35,161 bases of DNA from Acidobacteria bacterium RIFCSPLOWO2_12_FULL_67_14b (GCA_001768615.1 MELE01000110.1:1-35161); one strand, 5' to 3'. Positions 14,851 to 23,491 are shown, counted from the first letter of the stretch. Made by a program: numbers and translations. Notes: generated from the letters alone by a model not told the origin.

Positions 14851-15639
14851 GTGATTCCCGTCGACGGGTTCGATGATCCGCGCGTCGCGGATTACCGGCA
14901 CATCGCCGACCTGCCGCACCTTCAGGCCCGCTCGATCTTCGTCGCTGAAGGCCGGCTGGTCGTCCAACGCCTGCTGGCGCTTCCCCAGTGGCACACCGAG
15001 TCCATCCTGGTGACGAAGGCCGCGGCCGACAGCCTCGGCGCCGCCCTCGACGCGGCGAGGGCGCCGATCTACGTCGCCGATCAGTCGTTGATGAACGCCA
15101 TTGCCGGCTTCAACATCCACCGCGGGTGTCTCGCGCTCGTGTCGCGCGTGCCGGCGCGCGTGATCGATCGGTCCGTGATCGCCCGCGCTCGACGGATCCT
15201 GATCCTCGAAGGCGTCAACAACCCCGATAACGTCGGGGGGCTCTTCCGCAGCGCCGACGCGTTCGGCGTCGACCTGGTCGTGCTCGGCCCCGACTGCGGC
15301 GATCCGCTGTACCGCAAGGCGATCCGCACGTCGATGGCGTCCGCGCTCTCGGTGCCATTTGCCGCCGCCGGGTCGTGGCCCGCGGCAATCGGCGAGCTGC
15401 GCGACGCCGGGTTCCAGGTCGTGGCGCTCACGCCGGCCGAAAGCGCCACGCCGCTGCCGCACGCGAACGTGCCGCCGGGGAAGATCGCGGTCATGGTCGG
15501 CGCCGAAGGCGCGGGCCTGTCAGCAGCCGCGCTGGCCGCCGCCGACTTTCGCGTGCGCGTGCCGATGCGGGGCGCCATCGATTCGCTCAACGTCACCACC
15601 GCCGCCTCGATCGCGCTCTATCATTTTTCACTACACTGA
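14851..15639 (+). CDS. TrmH/SpoU family RNA 2'-O-methyltransferase
   Basis: A 262-residue SPOUT methyltransferase expected to methylate a ribose 2'-OH in tRNA or rRNA using SAM. An N-terminal substrate-binding part (about 1-100) precedes the SpoU domain, with motif 1 N-N-P-D-N-V-G-G-L-F-R (about 121-131), motif 2 M-V-G-A-E-G-A-G-L-S (about 214-223) and motif 3 V-P-M-R-G-A-I-D-S-L-N-V-T-T-A-A (about 237-252), which form the trefoil knot and SAM site. The conserved Asn, Arg and Ser-Leu-Asn residues are all present. It starts at a GTG 7 bp after nadE. The target nucleotide cannot be deduced. The next gene starts 5 bp downstream, so nadE, this gene and the following unidentified gene probably form one transcript. 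Confidence 0.92.
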   Translation: MIPVDGFDDPRVADYRHIADLPHLQARSIFVAEGRLVVQRLLALPQWHTESILVTKAAADSLGAALDAARAPIYVADQSLMNAIAGFNIHRGCLALVSRVPARVIDRSVIARARRILILEGVNNPDNVGGLFRSADAFGVDLVVLGPDCGDPLYRKAIRTSMASALSVPFAAAGSWPAAIGELRDAGFQVVALTPAESATPLPHANVPPGKIAVMVGAEGAGLSAAALAAADFRVRVPMRGAIDSLNVTTAASIALYHFSLH

Positions 15640-15644
15640 GAGGA

Positions 15645-16583
15645 ATGGCGCTCGTCGACGATGTCCTGACCTTCCTCACCCAGCGCATGCAGTTCGAGGC
15701 GGAGTGGGCGGTGCAGAGGGCCGATGGGTTCACCTGGTGGCCCTCCGCTCTCGCGCAGCGCGTCTGGGCCGCGCCCGCGCGCGACTTGCAGGGCGTCGCG
15801 CTGACGACCCTCCACATCGAAACGGACCTGCTGGAGAACGTCGCGGCCGGATCGTCGACGTGGGCCCGGCTCGCGGGCATCAACCGTTTCGCCACGTTGA
15901 GCGCGTACGTGGCGAACACCTCGGCCCGCACGATCCGGCTCCACGCCTCGGTGTCGCTGACCGCCGACAACTATCTCCTGGCGCAGGCCATCGCCCTGCA
16001 TGCGATGGCGCTGCAGCTGGCGGACGCGCACGCCGAAGCCGCGGAGCTGGCGGAGGCGTTCGAGGCCACGGTGGCGGCGTCCACGCACCCGTCGAGCGGG
16101 CCGCGCACCACCCCTGACGAGATGGTCAACGTCACCGAGGTCTATCTGGAGCGCGGCCAACACGATTCGCCTTTTGGATCCGAAGAGCTGGCGCAACTGG
16201 TCCACCTGGAGCCGCGTCCGTGGGTGCTGGCCGCCAACGAGCTGCACCGGGTCGATGCGGATCTCGAATTCGCGCCGAACCTGCCCGCGCGTCTCGAGCT
16301 CGATGCCGGCGAGCATCATCCGGCGCTGGGCAGCGGCCTGCAGATGCGGCTGCTGCTGCCGGTCGAGCCCGATCCGATGGTGGCGCAGCGGCTCAATGCC
16401 AGCGAGTGCCTCGAGCCCGACGCGCATCAACTGGGGGCGTGGTGCGTGGACGACGAGAAGGGGTTGCACTTTGCGGGCTTCGTCCCCGCGGCCGCCTACA
16501 TGCCCGGCCTGCTGCGCGCGCTGGCGTATCACCTGTCGGCAAGAAACGATTGGGCGCGCGCACTGCTCTTCCCCGCTGGATAA
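15645..16583 (+). CDS. Unidentified protein, 312 residues
   Basis: I do not recognise this family. The ATG at 15645 follows the trmH stop by 5 bp and is preceded by GAGAGGA. The protein has no signal peptide or membrane segment, is acidic and is rich in Ala, Leu and Glu. Notable segments are D-G-F-T-W-W-P-S-A-L-A-Q-R-V-W (about 28-42), a helical A/E-rich region (about 115-145), and a second half containing P-R-P-W-V-L-A-A-N-E-L-H-R-V-D. It looks like a soluble two-domain protein. Position at the end of the nadE-trmH run suggests co-expression but not function. Base composition and codon use match the neighbours, so it appears to be a resident gene. Confidence 0.75.
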   Translation: MALVDDVLTFLTQRMQFEAEWAVQRADGFTWWPSALAQRVWAAPARDLQGVALTTLHIETDLLENVAAGSSTWARLAGINRFATLSAYVANTSARTIRLHASVSLTADNYLLAQAIALHAMALQLADAHAEAAELAEAFEATVAASTHPSSGPRTTPDEMVNVTEVYLERGQHDSPFGSEELAQLVHLEPRPWVLAANELHRVDADLEFAPNLPARLELDAGEHHPALGSGLQMRLLLPVEPDPMVAQRLNASECLEPDAHQLGAWCVDDEKGLHFAGFVPAAAYMPGLLRALAYHLSARNDWARALLFPAG

Positions 16584-16590
16584 GCCACAG

Positions 16591-16683
16591 GAGATCAAGA
16601 GATCAGGAGTCACCTTTTTTCTCGGGCATTTGAGAGCGAATTGCCTCCTGACCTTCTGAACTCCTGTAGTACCTCTTGATCTC
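16591..16683. terminator. Composite inverted repeat between convergent genes, likely bidirectional terminator
   Basis: GAGATCAAGAG at 16591-16601 pairs with CTCTTGATCTC at 16673-16683 (11 of 11), and TCAGGAG just inside the left arm pairs with CTCCTGA at 16646-16652. A run of T's follows the left part (16615-16620). The element fills the gap between the unidentified gene and glpK, which converge here. The repeated TCAGGAG/CTCCTGA words look like a dispersed intergenic element, so it may be a MITE-like repeat rather than only a terminator. Confidence 0.5.
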
Positions 16684-16688
16684 GGGTC

Positions 16689-18179
16689 TCAGCTCTCCCA
16701 GTCGAGCGAACGCCCCACCGCTTTCTTCCAACCCGCGTACAAGCGCTCGCGCGCGGCCGGCTCCATGGCTGGACGGAATTCGCGATCGAGCGCCCAATTG
16801 CCGGCGACGTCGTCAAGGCCCTTCCAGTAACCCACCGCGAGGCCGGCCAGGTAGGCGGCGCCGAGCGCGGTGGTTTCGGCCACGACGGGGCGCCGCACGG
16901 TGACGTTCAGCAGGTCGGCCTGGAACTGCAACAGCATCGCGTTGGCCGCGGCGCCGCCGTCGACCTTCAGCGTCGTCAGCGGCAACTTCGACTCGACCTG
17001 CATGATTTCGAGCACATCCCGGGTCTGGTACGCCATCGCCTCGACGGCCGCGCGGGCGATGTGCGCGATCGTGGTGTTGCGGGTCAGGCCGACGATGGCC
17101 CCCCGTGCGCGCGGATCCCAGTACGGGGCGCCGAGCCCCACGAACGCGGGCACCAGGTACACGCCATCGGTGTCTTTCACCTCCGACGTCAACCGCTCGA
17201 CGTCGGCCGAGGCCGCAATCGCCTTGAGGCCGTCGCGCAGCCACTGCACCGCCGCGCCGGCCACGAAGACGGAGCCTTCAAGCGCGTACGTGGTCGTGCC
17301 GCCAATCTTCCAGGCCACGGTCGTGAGCAGGCCCTTCTCCGAGGGCACCGGCTTGTCGCCGGTATTGAGCAGCATGAAACACCCGGTGCCGTAGGTGTTC
17401 TTCGCGGAGCCCGGCTCGAAACACGCTTGCCCGAAGAGGGCGGCCTGCTGGTCGCCAGCGTCTCCGGCGACCGGCACCGCGCCGCCAAGCAGCGCGGGAT
17501 CCGTGTGGCCGTAGACCTCGCTCGACGATCGCACCTCCGGCAGCATCGCCCGCGGCACGTCGAGCAGCGTCAACAGCTCGTCATCCCATTGCAGCGTGTG
17601 GATGTTGAACAACAACGTCCGGCTCGCATTGCTCACGTCGGTGACGTGGCAGCGGCCGCCGGTGAGGCGCCAAATCAGGAAGGTGTCGATGGTGCCGAAC
17701 AGGATTTCGCCGCGGGCGGCGCGCGCGCGCATGCCGTCGTGCGAATCCAGCAGGTGCTTGATCTTGGTGCCCGAAAAATAGGCGTCGACCACCAGCCCGG
17801 TCTTGCGTCGGAAGGTCGGCTCGAGGCCGGCGGCCTTCAAGCGATCGCAGATGGACGCGGTCACGCGGCTCTGCCAGACGATGGCGTTGGCGATCGGCTT
17901 GCCGCTGGCCTTTTCCCACAGCACCGTCGTCTCACGCTGATTGGTCACGCCGATGGCGGCGAGGTCGGCCGCGGTGATGCCGGCGCGGGCCATCGCGTCT
18001 TTCGCGGTCTGCAGCTGCGTGGCCCAGATCGCCTCCGGATCGTGCTCCACGTGCCCGGGCCCCGGGAAGATCTGCGGAAATTCCTGCTGGGCCGCCGACA
18101 CGGCCTTGCCCGATCGATCGAAGACGATCGCGCGGCTCGACGTGGTGCCCTGGTCGAGGGCGAGCACGAAGCGGCTCAT
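16689..18179 (-). CDS. glpK: Glycerol kinase
   Basis: A 496-residue FGGY-family kinase converting glycerol and ATP to glycerol 3-phosphate in the cytosol. The first FGGY domain starts with D-Q-G-T-T-S-S-R (9-16) and contains N-Q-R-E-T-T-V-L-W and the glycerol-binding W-Q-S-R and D-Q-Q-A-A-L-F-G-Q segments. The second has [12 protein letters not shown] and [10 protein letters not shown] (about 404-413), the standard FGGY signature. Length equals that of typical GlpK. The ATG at 18179 overlaps the stop of the upstream glycerol facilitator gene by 4 bases (ATGA), indicating translational coupling. No regulator gene is adjacent. Confidence 0.96.
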   Translation of the reverse strand: MSRFVLALDQGTTSSRAIVFDRSGKAVSAAQQEFPQIFPGPGHVEHDPEAIWATQLQTAKDAMARAGITAADLAAIGVTNQRETTVLWEKASGKPIANAIVWQSRVTASICDRLKAAGLEPTFRRKTGLVVDAYFSGTKIKHLLDSHDGMRARAARGEILFGTIDTFLIWRLTGGRCHVTDVSNASRTLLFNIHTLQWDDELLTLLDVPRAMLPEVRSSSEVYGHTDPALLGGAVPVAGDAGDQQAALFGQACFEPGSAKNTYGTGCFMLLNTGDKPVPSEKGLLTTVAWKIGGTTTYALEGSVFVAGAAVQWLRDGLKAIAASADVERLTSEVKDTDGVYLVPAFVGLGAPYWDPRARGAIVGLTRNTTIAHIARAAVEAMAYQTRDVLEIMQVESKLPLTTLKVDGGAAANAMLLQFQADLLNVTVRRPVVAETTALGAAYLAGLAVGYWKGLDDVAGNWALDREFRPAMEPAARERLYAGWKKAVGRSLDWES

Positions 18180-18955
18180 GGCAGGACCCTGGCCGGGTGA
18201 TGGTTGGCGATGAACACGTCGTAGAGCCAGGCGCCGAGCACCGCCCCGACGCACGGCGCCGCTACCGGTACCCACCACCAACCGCCGCCCGCGGTGAAGA
18301 CGCCCGGGCCCCAGCCGGCCACCGCGGTGAACAGCCGCGGCCCCAGGTCGCGGGCGGGGTTGATCGCATAGCCGGCGTTGAAGCCGAAGGCTACGCCGAT
18401 GGCCACGACCAGCAGGCCCACGACCGGCGCGACGAGATAGCCGGGAGGCGCCGCGTTCTTCTGATCGGTGACGGCCAGCACGCCGGCCATCAGCAACAGG
18501 GTGCCGACGACCTGATCGACGAACCCGCCGGCGATCGACAGATACGGCTGCGGGTAGGTGGCGAAGACGCCGGCCGTGGCGGTGGCGCCCTCGACCATGC
18601 GGGTGCCGCCGTCGAACGCGGACCAGGCCTCGCGGTAGGTCGCAAACACCAGCGCCGACCCCGCAAACGCGCCCGCCGTTTGCGCCAGCGCGTACGGCAG
18701 CACCTTGCTCCACGGGAACCCGCGATGCACGGCGAGCGCCAGCGTGACCGCCGGATTGAGGTGCGCCCCAGACACGCCCGCCGCGGTGTAGATGCCGAAG
18801 GTGACCCCCAGGCCCCAGCCGATGTTGATCGCGAGGTAGGAACCGTTCACGTCTTTGCTCAGTACGGTCTGCGCCACCACGCCGGCGCCGAACGCGATCA
18901 GGACGAACGTCCCCAGGAATTCAGCCGCGGCCTCGCGCATCGTGTTCTGCTGCAT
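18176..18955 (-). CDS. glpF: Glycerol uptake facilitator (aquaglyceroporin, MIP family)
   Basis: A 259-residue inner-membrane channel with six transmembrane helices and the two half-helix NPA boxes: H-L-N-P-A-V-T (Asn67) and [10 protein letters not shown] (Asn199). The Asp after N-P-A-R (Asp203) and the downstream G-P-R mark the glycerol-conducting rather than water-only branch. The ATG at 18955 follows an AAGGGG Shine-Dalgarno-like stretch, while the longer upstream frame looks non-coding. It is the first gene of a glpF-glpK operon, with the TGA overlapping the glpK ATG. A consensus TATAAT sits 36 nt upstream of the start codon, giving a leader of about 30 nt. Confidence 0.95.
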   Translation of the reverse strand: MQQNTMREAAAEFLGTFVLIAFGAGVVAQTVLSKDVNGSYLAINIGWGLGVTFGIYTAAGVSGAHLNPAVTLALAVHRGFPWSKVLPYALAQTAGAFAGSALVFATYREAWSAFDGGTRMVEGATATAGVFATYPQPYLSIAGGFVDQVVGTLLLMAGVLAVTDQKNAAPPGYLVAPVVGLLVVAIGVAFGFNAGYAINPARDLGPRLFTAVAGWGPGVFTAGGGWWWVPVAAPCVGAVLGAWLYDVFIANHHPARVLP

Positions 18956-18991
18956 CTCACGCCCCTTTGGGTGGTCCCCGAATGTCGAGCG

Positions 18992-18999
18992 ATTATACT
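18992..18999. promoter_or_regulatory. Overlapping divergent -10 elements (glpFK and beta-propeller gene)
   Basis: The 8 bases ATTATACT contain TATAAT on the minus strand (18997-18992), facing glpF, and TATACT on the plus strand (18994-18999), facing the gene at 19008/19044. The two -10s overlap by four bases, so RNA polymerase could load in only one direction at a time. No consensus -35 is visible either way. Confidence 0.65.
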
Positions 19000-19043
19000 G
19001 GCGGCAGATGTCACGCCCGGGCCGCTGCGGCTGTCTAACAGAC

Positions 19044-19994
19044 ATGCGACCCGCCCTCGTCGCCCTGGTTTGTGCAGTGCTGCTGCCGTCAGGCGCACAG
19101 GCCCAACCGGCGCTGTGCGACGCCCTTCGCGCCAACGCCGCCGGGCTTGCCTGGGACCTCACCTTCGTGGCGGATCCCGGCGTGCGCATCGAGGGCGCCG
19201 CGCTGCCCAAGCCGTTGGTCGACGACGCGGGACGCGTGCACCTGTTTTACGAAACGGCGCCCGGCCCACCCACGCGCCAGATGTATACGGTCTCGGCCGA
19301 CGGCCTGACCTTCGACGCCGGCCGGGCCGAGCAACCAGGCGACCTCCGCTATCACCCGTACCGGGTGCGCATGGCCAACGGTGTCTGGCGGCGGTTCCAG
19401 TGGGATCCGCAGGCCCTCGAAATGCGCACCGACAGCAGCGGCGACGGCGTCACGTTCTCGCGCGACCCGGGCGTGCGCTACACCCTCCAGGCCGACGATC
19501 GTGGATGGATGGGCATCCACGACGAGTTCGTCGATGGCCTCGGACGCGTCGTGATGATCTACCTGGCCGATCGGGACGGGCTGAACAACGCGCGGCGCGC
19601 CGTGTCGGCCGATCACGGCTGGACCTTCACGTTCGATCGCGGCAATGTGTTCGGGGATGCAGCCGACATCGCGCGCGCCGGCGGCAGCAGCGCCTACGTC
19701 GATCAGAAGTCCACGCACCTCGACGGCGCCGCGCGGCGGATGTTCGCGATGAAGCAGGGCTGCGCCATCTACAGCTTTCTCACCACTGACGGCGACGGGT
19801 TCGTGCTCGAGCCCGGCTGGCGGGTGAGCGTGAAGAGCTGGACCGACGTGGTCGTACGTTCCCTGCACGACCCGGTGGTCGTGCGCCTGGCCGATGGGCG
19901 CTTCCGGATGTACGTGGCGGCCGCGCTCACGGTGCCGCCGGGCTCGCCGGGCCGGTTCGTGATCCTTACCGCGACGACACCTTCAGCACGATGA
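19044..19994 (+). CDS. Secreted beta-propeller (sialidase/GH43-like fold) protein of unknown specificity
   Basis: A 316-residue protein with a signal peptide (M-R-P-A-L-V-A-L-V ... S-G-A-Q-A). The mature part has repeated blades with D-D-A-G-R-V-H-L-F-Y-E, S-A-D-G-L-T-F, S-G-D-G-V-T-F-S and S-A-D-H-G-W-T-F-T, the Asp-box-like and W-T/F turns seen in sialidase-type and five-bladed glycosidase propellers. No complete catalytic set can be assigned, so enzyme activity is unproven. An in-frame ATG at 19008 lies 8 nt after the TATACT -10 and would suit a leaderless message with a 12-residue longer n-region; I prefer 19044 for the compact signal peptide. Its 3' end overlaps the convergent methyltransferase gene by 29 bp. 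Confidence 0.72.
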   Translation: MRPALVALVCAVLLPSGAQAQPALCDALRANAAGLAWDLTFVADPGVRIEGAALPKPLVDDAGRVHLFYETAPGPPTRQMYTVSADGLTFDAGRAEQPGDLRYHPYRVRMANGVWRRFQWDPQALEMRTDSSGDGVTFSRDPGVRYTLQADDRGWMGIHDEFVDGLGRVVMIYLADRDGLNNARRAVSADHGWTFTFDRGNVFGDAADIARAGGSSAYVDQKSTHLDGAARRMFAMKQGCAIYSFLTTDGDGFVLEPGWRVSVKSWTDVVVRSLHDPVVVRLADGRFRMYVAAALTVPPGSPGRFVILTATTPSAR

Positions 19995-20643
19995 TGTGCT
20001 GCCACGGCAGCACGTCGATCACCGTGTCGAGCACGTAGCCCTCGGCTTCGAGCTCCATCCTCACCTCGGCCACGCTCATCTTGTGCACCTCGAGGATGGG
20101 CACCTTCGGATCCTCCTTGCGGAACTCCACCAGCACGAGCCGGCCGTCGGGCTTGAAGGTGTCGCGCAACCGCTGCAGGAACGCCTGCGGCGCCTGCAGC
20201 TCGTGGTAGACGTCGACCATGATCGCCAGGTCGATCGCCTTGGGCGGGAGCTTCGGATCGTCCATGCCGCCGAGCACCGGGGTGACGTTGCCGAGGCCCT
20301 CCGTGGCCACGCGGCGGTTGATCAGTGCGATCATCCCCGGCTGGATGTCGGTGGCATACACACGGCCGGTGGGGCCGACGGCCTTCGCCATCCGCGACGT
20401 GTAGTACCCCGAACCGGCGCCGATGTCGGCGACCACCATGCCGGGCCTCAGGTCGAGCGCCGCGATCGCCCGGGCCGGCGCTTCTTCCTGTTCGCGTTCC
20501 GGGCGCTCGAGCCAGCCCGCGCCACCCACACCCATCACCGGCGCAAACACGCGGCCGCTCACCGGATGGCGGCGCTGGGCCTCGACCAGTCCGATCCCCG
20601 CGACGACGAACACCACGACGAGGGACGCGATACGCTGTAACAT
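19966..20643 (-). CDS. Exported or membrane-anchored class I SAM-dependent methyltransferase
   Basis: A 225-residue protein from the ATG at 20643 (M-L-Q-R-I-A-S). Residues 5-20 form a signal peptide or anchor, unusual for a methyltransferase but common for this Acidobacteriota type. The Rossmann domain has motif I V-A-D-I-G-A-G-S-G-Y-Y-T (about 70-81), acidic motif II Y-A-T-D-I-Q (about 96-101), and the later I-M-V-D-V-Y-H-E-L and L-V-L-V-E-F-R-K-E-D motifs. The substrate is unknown. An alternative ATG at 20667 would add eight residues (M-S-K-K-S-E-W-L); its start codon would then overlap the divergent acetyltransferase ATG within the tetramer CATG. The 3' end overlaps the propeller gene by 29 bp, tail to tail. 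Confidence 0.82.
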   Translation of the reverse strand: MLQRIASLVVVFVVAGIGLVEAQRRHPVSGRVFAPVMGVGGAGWLERPEREQEEAPARAIAALDLRPGMVVADIGAGSGYYTSRMAKAVGPTGRVYATDIQPGMIALINRRVATEGLGNVTPVLGGMDDPKLPPKAIDLAIMVDVYHELQAPQAFLQRLRDTFKPDGRLVLVEFRKEDPKVPILEVHKMSVAEVRMELEAEGYVLDTVIDVLPWQHIIVLKVSSR

Positions 20644-20665
20644 TAGCCATTCACTCTTTTTGCTC

Positions 20666-21163
20666 ATGACGCTGACAGCCCGAGCTGCGTCGACTGACGA
20701 CGCCCCGATCCTTGCCCAAATCTATAACGAAGGCATCGAAGATCGCGTGGGAACCTTCGAGACGCGCCCGCGGACCGTGGACGAGGTGCGCGCCTGGTTC
20801 GACGGGCATCCCCTCGTCGTGGTCGAAGCCGAGGGCCGGGGCGTGATCGCCTTCGCGTCCACCTCCACCTACCGCGCGCGCGAGTGTTACGCGGGCATCG
20901 CCGAGTTTTCGGTGTACGTGGCTCGATCGCAGCGCGGCAAGGGCGCCGGCCGCGTCGCCATGCAGGCGCTCATCGCCGCGGCGGCCAGGGCCGGCATCTG
21001 GAAGCTGGTGTCGCGCATCTTCGTGGAAAACGCCGCCAGCCGCGCGCTGATGGCGGCGATGGGGTTTCGCGAGGTGGGTGTGTACGAGAGCCACGCCAAG
21101 CTGGACGGCCGCTGGCGTGACGTCGTGATTGTCGAGCGCCTCATCAGGGAAAACCGTCACTAA
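20666..21163 (+). CDS. GNAT N-acetyltransferase, ArsN1/phosphinothricin-acetyltransferase type
   Basis: A 165-residue GNAT enzyme. The acetyl-CoA loop is Q-R-G-K-G-A-G-R (89-96). The pattern I-Y-N-E-G-I-E-D-R-V-G-T-F-E-T-R-P-R near the N-terminus, A-G-I-A-E-F-S-V-Y-V before the loop, W-K-L-V-S-R-I-F-V-E-N after it, and G-F-R-E-V-G-V-Y-E-S-H-A-K-L-D-G-R-W-R-D-V-V-I-V-E at the end matches, from memory, the ArsN1 family that acetylates arsinothricin and related glutamate-mimic antibiotics. Self-protection or antibiotic resistance is therefore possible but unproven. No other ars genes are nearby. It opens a five-gene plus-strand operon; the next gene begins directly after its TAA. Confidence 0.85.
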   Translation: MTLTARAASTDDAPILAQIYNEGIEDRVGTFETRPRTVDEVRAWFDGHPLVVVEAEGRGVIAFASTSTYRARECYAGIAEFSVYVARSQRGKGAGRVAMQALIAAAARAGIWKLVSRIFVENAASRALMAAMGFREVGVYESHAKLDGRWRDVVIVERLIRENRH

Positions 21164-22174
21164 ATGAAACGGACGGTCCCCCAACTCGTCTCGCTCGTCG
21201 CGGTGGTGGCGGGCGTCGTGCTGTTCATCACCACGATGCTGGGGATCGATCGAGAGGAGACGATCCGCGAAGCGCGCATCCTCGGGCTGGCGTTGCCGCT
21301 GGTGATGCTGCCGAGCCTCGGCTGGCACCTGCTGCGAGCCGCAGGATGGTACGTGTGCTTCCCTCACGATCAGCGGCCCTCGTACTGGACGGTGTTCCGC
21401 GTGCGCCTCGCGGCCGACGGCGTGGGCTACTTCACCATTCGCGGGGTCGCCAGTGAGCCGCTCCGCGTCGTCCTGTTGATCGGCAAGGTGCCGCCGGTCG
21501 TGTCGGCGGCGGCGTCGGTGCTCGAGCGGACGGCCATGGGCATCATGAGCGTGGTGGGCGTGGGCCTGTTTGCCGCCGTGGCGGTGTCGTCCAATATGCT
21601 GCCGCCGGGATGGCAGGCCGTGTTTCGCGGCATCGCCGTCACCGCGGCTGTGGTCCTCTTCCTGTCGCTGCTGTTCCTGATGCGAACGGGCCGGTACTTC
21701 GGGCCGCTCGTGGAGCTGCTCCACGCGCGCACGGGATGGCGCTGGGCCGGCGGGCGCACGGTGCGGGCGATCAGCGCCGTCGAGGATCTGTTCCTGAAGC
21801 TGGCGCGCACGAGCCCCCGGCGCCTTCGGCTGCTCGTGGGGTTGAGCGTGGCGTGTTACGCGCTGATGGCCCTCGAGGTCTGCCTCGTGTTCTGGGCGAT
21901 CGGCCAGCCCATCTCGATCTGGGTCGGGACGATCGTCGAGACCTTCACGCGATCGGCCAGCGTGGCGGGCGGGGCCATTCCCGGCAACCTCGGCGCGCTC
22001 GAGGCCTCGAACGTCGCGGTCGTCAAGGCCCTCGGCCTCATGGGCGGCGGCACGCTGGCGCTGTTCCGCCGGGTCCGCAGCCTGGTCTTCGCGACGATGG
22101 GCCTGGCGTTGTACCCCCGCGACACCATTGCCCCGCCGGCCGGTGCCACGCCGCAGGTGCCCGATGCTCGCTGA
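21164..22174 (+). CDS. LPG-synthase-type transmembrane flippase domain protein (UPF0104)
   Basis: A 336-residue inner-membrane protein with about eight hydrophobic helices (clear ones near 8-26, 38-58, 108-125, 133-168, 228-250 and 262-280). The signature F-T-R-S-A-S-V-A-G-G-A-I-P-G-N-L-G-A-L-E-A belongs to the lysylphosphatidylglycerol-synthase transmembrane (flippase-like, TIGR00374) family. There is no MprF-type synthase domain, so it is probably a lipid-translocation or glycan-lipid helper. It starts immediately after the acetyltransferase stop (TAA then ATG), and its own stop overlaps the next gene by 11 bases, so the operon is tightly coupled. Confidence 0.85.
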   Translation: MKRTVPQLVSLVAVVAGVVLFITTMLGIDREETIREARILGLALPLVMLPSLGWHLLRAAGWYVCFPHDQRPSYWTVFRVRLAADGVGYFTIRGVASEPLRVVLLIGKVPPVVSAAASVLERTAMGIMSVVGVGLFAAVAVSSNMLPPGWQAVFRGIAVTAAVVLFLSLLFLMRTGRYFGPLVELLHARTGWRWAGGRTVRAISAVEDLFLKLARTSPRRLRLLVGLSVACYALMALEVCLVFWAIGQPISIWVGTIVETFTRSASVAGGAIPGNLGALEASNVAVVKALGLMGGGTLALFRRVRSLVFATMGLALYPRDTIAPPAGATPQVPDAR

Positions 22175-22757
22175 GTTCGGAGCCACGATTCAGGCGTGGG
22201 CGGCCGGCATGGGCGGGGTCGGCCTGTTCATCCTGGCCCTGCTCGATTCGTCCTTCCTGTCGTTTCCGCAGGTCAACGACATCCTGATCATCGTGCTCAG
22301 CACGAAGTACCCGGAACGCATGCCGTACTACGCGACCATGACGACGGCGGGGTCGCTGGTGGGGTGCTTCATGCTGTACGGCGTCGCGCGGCGAGGCGGC
22401 GAAGCCGTGCTGCGCCGGCGGCTCAAGGGGCGCCATGTCGACCGCGCGCTCAGGCTGTACCAACGCTACGGGCTGCTGGCGGTGTTGGTGCCGGCGCTGC
22501 TGCCGCCGCCGGTCCCCTTCAAGGTCTTCGTGCTGCTCGCGGGCGCCGCGGCGGTGACGCCGTGGCGATTTGGCGTGGCGGTGGCGATCGGCCGGGGCAT
22601 CCGCTACTTCGGGCAGGGCTACCTCGCCGTGATCTACGGCGAAAGCGCGGCAGACTTCATGAAGACCCACGGGGTGGAAATCGGCATCGGCCTCGCGATC
22701 GCCGCCGTCGGCGCGGGCCTTGCCTTCGCCCTGGCCCGCCGCCGCAGAATGGGCTGA
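22164..22757 (+). CDS. DedA/VTT (SNARE-associated) family membrane protein
   Basis: A 197-residue inner-membrane protein of the DedA/VTT superfamily. Helices lie near 17-35, 48-75, 105-128, 135-155 and 172-190. The family features F-P-Q-V-N-D-I-L (the re-entrant region), the central G-S-L-V-G-C-F-M-L-Y-G-V-A-R-R-G-G-E and L-L-P-P-P-V-P-F-K-V-F-V-L-L-A-G-A are present, including the charged and Pro-rich residues thought to line the transport path. DedA proteins move undecaprenyl phosphate or phospholipids across the membrane. The ATG at 22164 lies within the preceding gene, and the TGA shares one base with the next ATG (TGATG), so translation is coupled at both ends. Confidence 0.85.
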   Translation: MLAEFGATIQAWAAGMGGVGLFILALLDSSFLSFPQVNDILIIVLSTKYPERMPYYATMTTAGSLVGCFMLYGVARRGGEAVLRRRLKGRHVDRALRLYQRYGLLAVLVPALLPPPVPFKVFVLLAGAAAVTPWRFGVAVAIGRGIRYFGQGYLAVIYGESAADFMKTHGVEIGIGLAIAAVGAGLAFALARRRRMG

Positions 22758-23482
22758 TGCTCGAGCTGCTTCCGCTCCACGCCGTGCACGTCGACCTCGT
22801 GGCGAACGACAACGCCGCTGCGCTGGCGCGGCGCGAGCGCTACCTGTCGTTGATGTCGCCCGACGAACACGAGCGGATGGCGCGCCTGGTGTTCGAACGC
22901 GACCGCCGCCGGTTCCTGCTGACGCGGGCGCTGGTTCGGACCATGCTGTCGAAGTACGCCGCCGTCGCGCCTCAAGACTGGAAGTTCGTTGCGAACGTGC
23001 ACGGGCGGCCGGAGCTGCTCGATCGGCCGGACGGCGTGCCCGATCTGCGCTTCAACCTCTCCCACACCGACGGCCTCATCGCCTGCGCCGTCACGATCGG
23101 CCGCGAGGTAGGGGTGGATGTGGAACACGTCGGGCGGCGCATTACCCGCGACGTGCCGGCGCGGTTCTTCGCGCCGCGGGAGGTGGCCGCGCTGCTCGCG
23201 GTGCCCGAACCGGAACGGCACAAGGTGTTCTTCGATTACTGGACGCTGAAGGAGGCCTACATCAAGGCCCGCGGGTTCGGCCTGGCGCTGCCGCTCGCCG
23301 ATTTTGCGTTCCGGCTGTCGCCGGTGTCGCCGCCTGAGATCAGCTTCGAACCGGCCCTGCCCGACGATCCCGAATCGTGGCAGTTCGCCCAGGACTGGCC
23401 CACGCCGGTGCATCGCCTCGGGCTCGCGGTGCGGAGAACAGGCGCCGACCTGCCGATCCGCATCCGTGAAGTGGTGCCGTAG
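22757..23482 (+). CDS. Sfp/PptT-type 4'-phosphopantetheinyl transferase
   Basis: A 241-residue cytosolic enzyme that transfers phosphopantetheine from CoA to carrier proteins of polyketide, nonribosomal peptide or fatty acid synthases. It has the pseudo-dimeric Sfp layout: F-N-L-S-H-T (99-104) for CoA binding, the magnesium motif G-V-D-V-E-H-V (Asp121, Glu123) and F-F-D-Y-W-T-L-K-E-A-Y-I-K-A (Trp162, Lys165, Glu166, Lys170). Its length equals that of typical Sfp enzymes. No PKS/NRPS gene is in the window, so its carrier substrate lies elsewhere. Translation starts at the TGATG junction with the DedA gene. The metallophosphoesterase 9 bp downstream recalls the mycobacterial pptT-pptH pair. Confidence 0.93.
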   Translation: MLELLPLHAVHVDLVANDNAAALARRERYLSLMSPDEHERMARLVFERDRRRFLLTRALVRTMLSKYAAVAPQDWKFVANVHGRPELLDRPDGVPDLRFNLSHTDGLIACAVTIGREVGVDVEHVGRRITRDVPARFFAPREVAALLAVPEPERHKVFFDYWTLKEAYIKARGFGLALPLADFAFRLSPVSPPEISFEPALPDDPESWQFAQDWPTPVHRLGLAVRRTGADLPIRIREVVP

Positions 23483-23491
23483 GGGCTCCCG

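Noticed and set aside
20651-22186. Minus-strand open frame of about 510 codons across the acetyltransferase and flippase genes
   Set aside because: It covers two recognisable plus-strand genes and reads as His/Gln/Arg-rich antisense.
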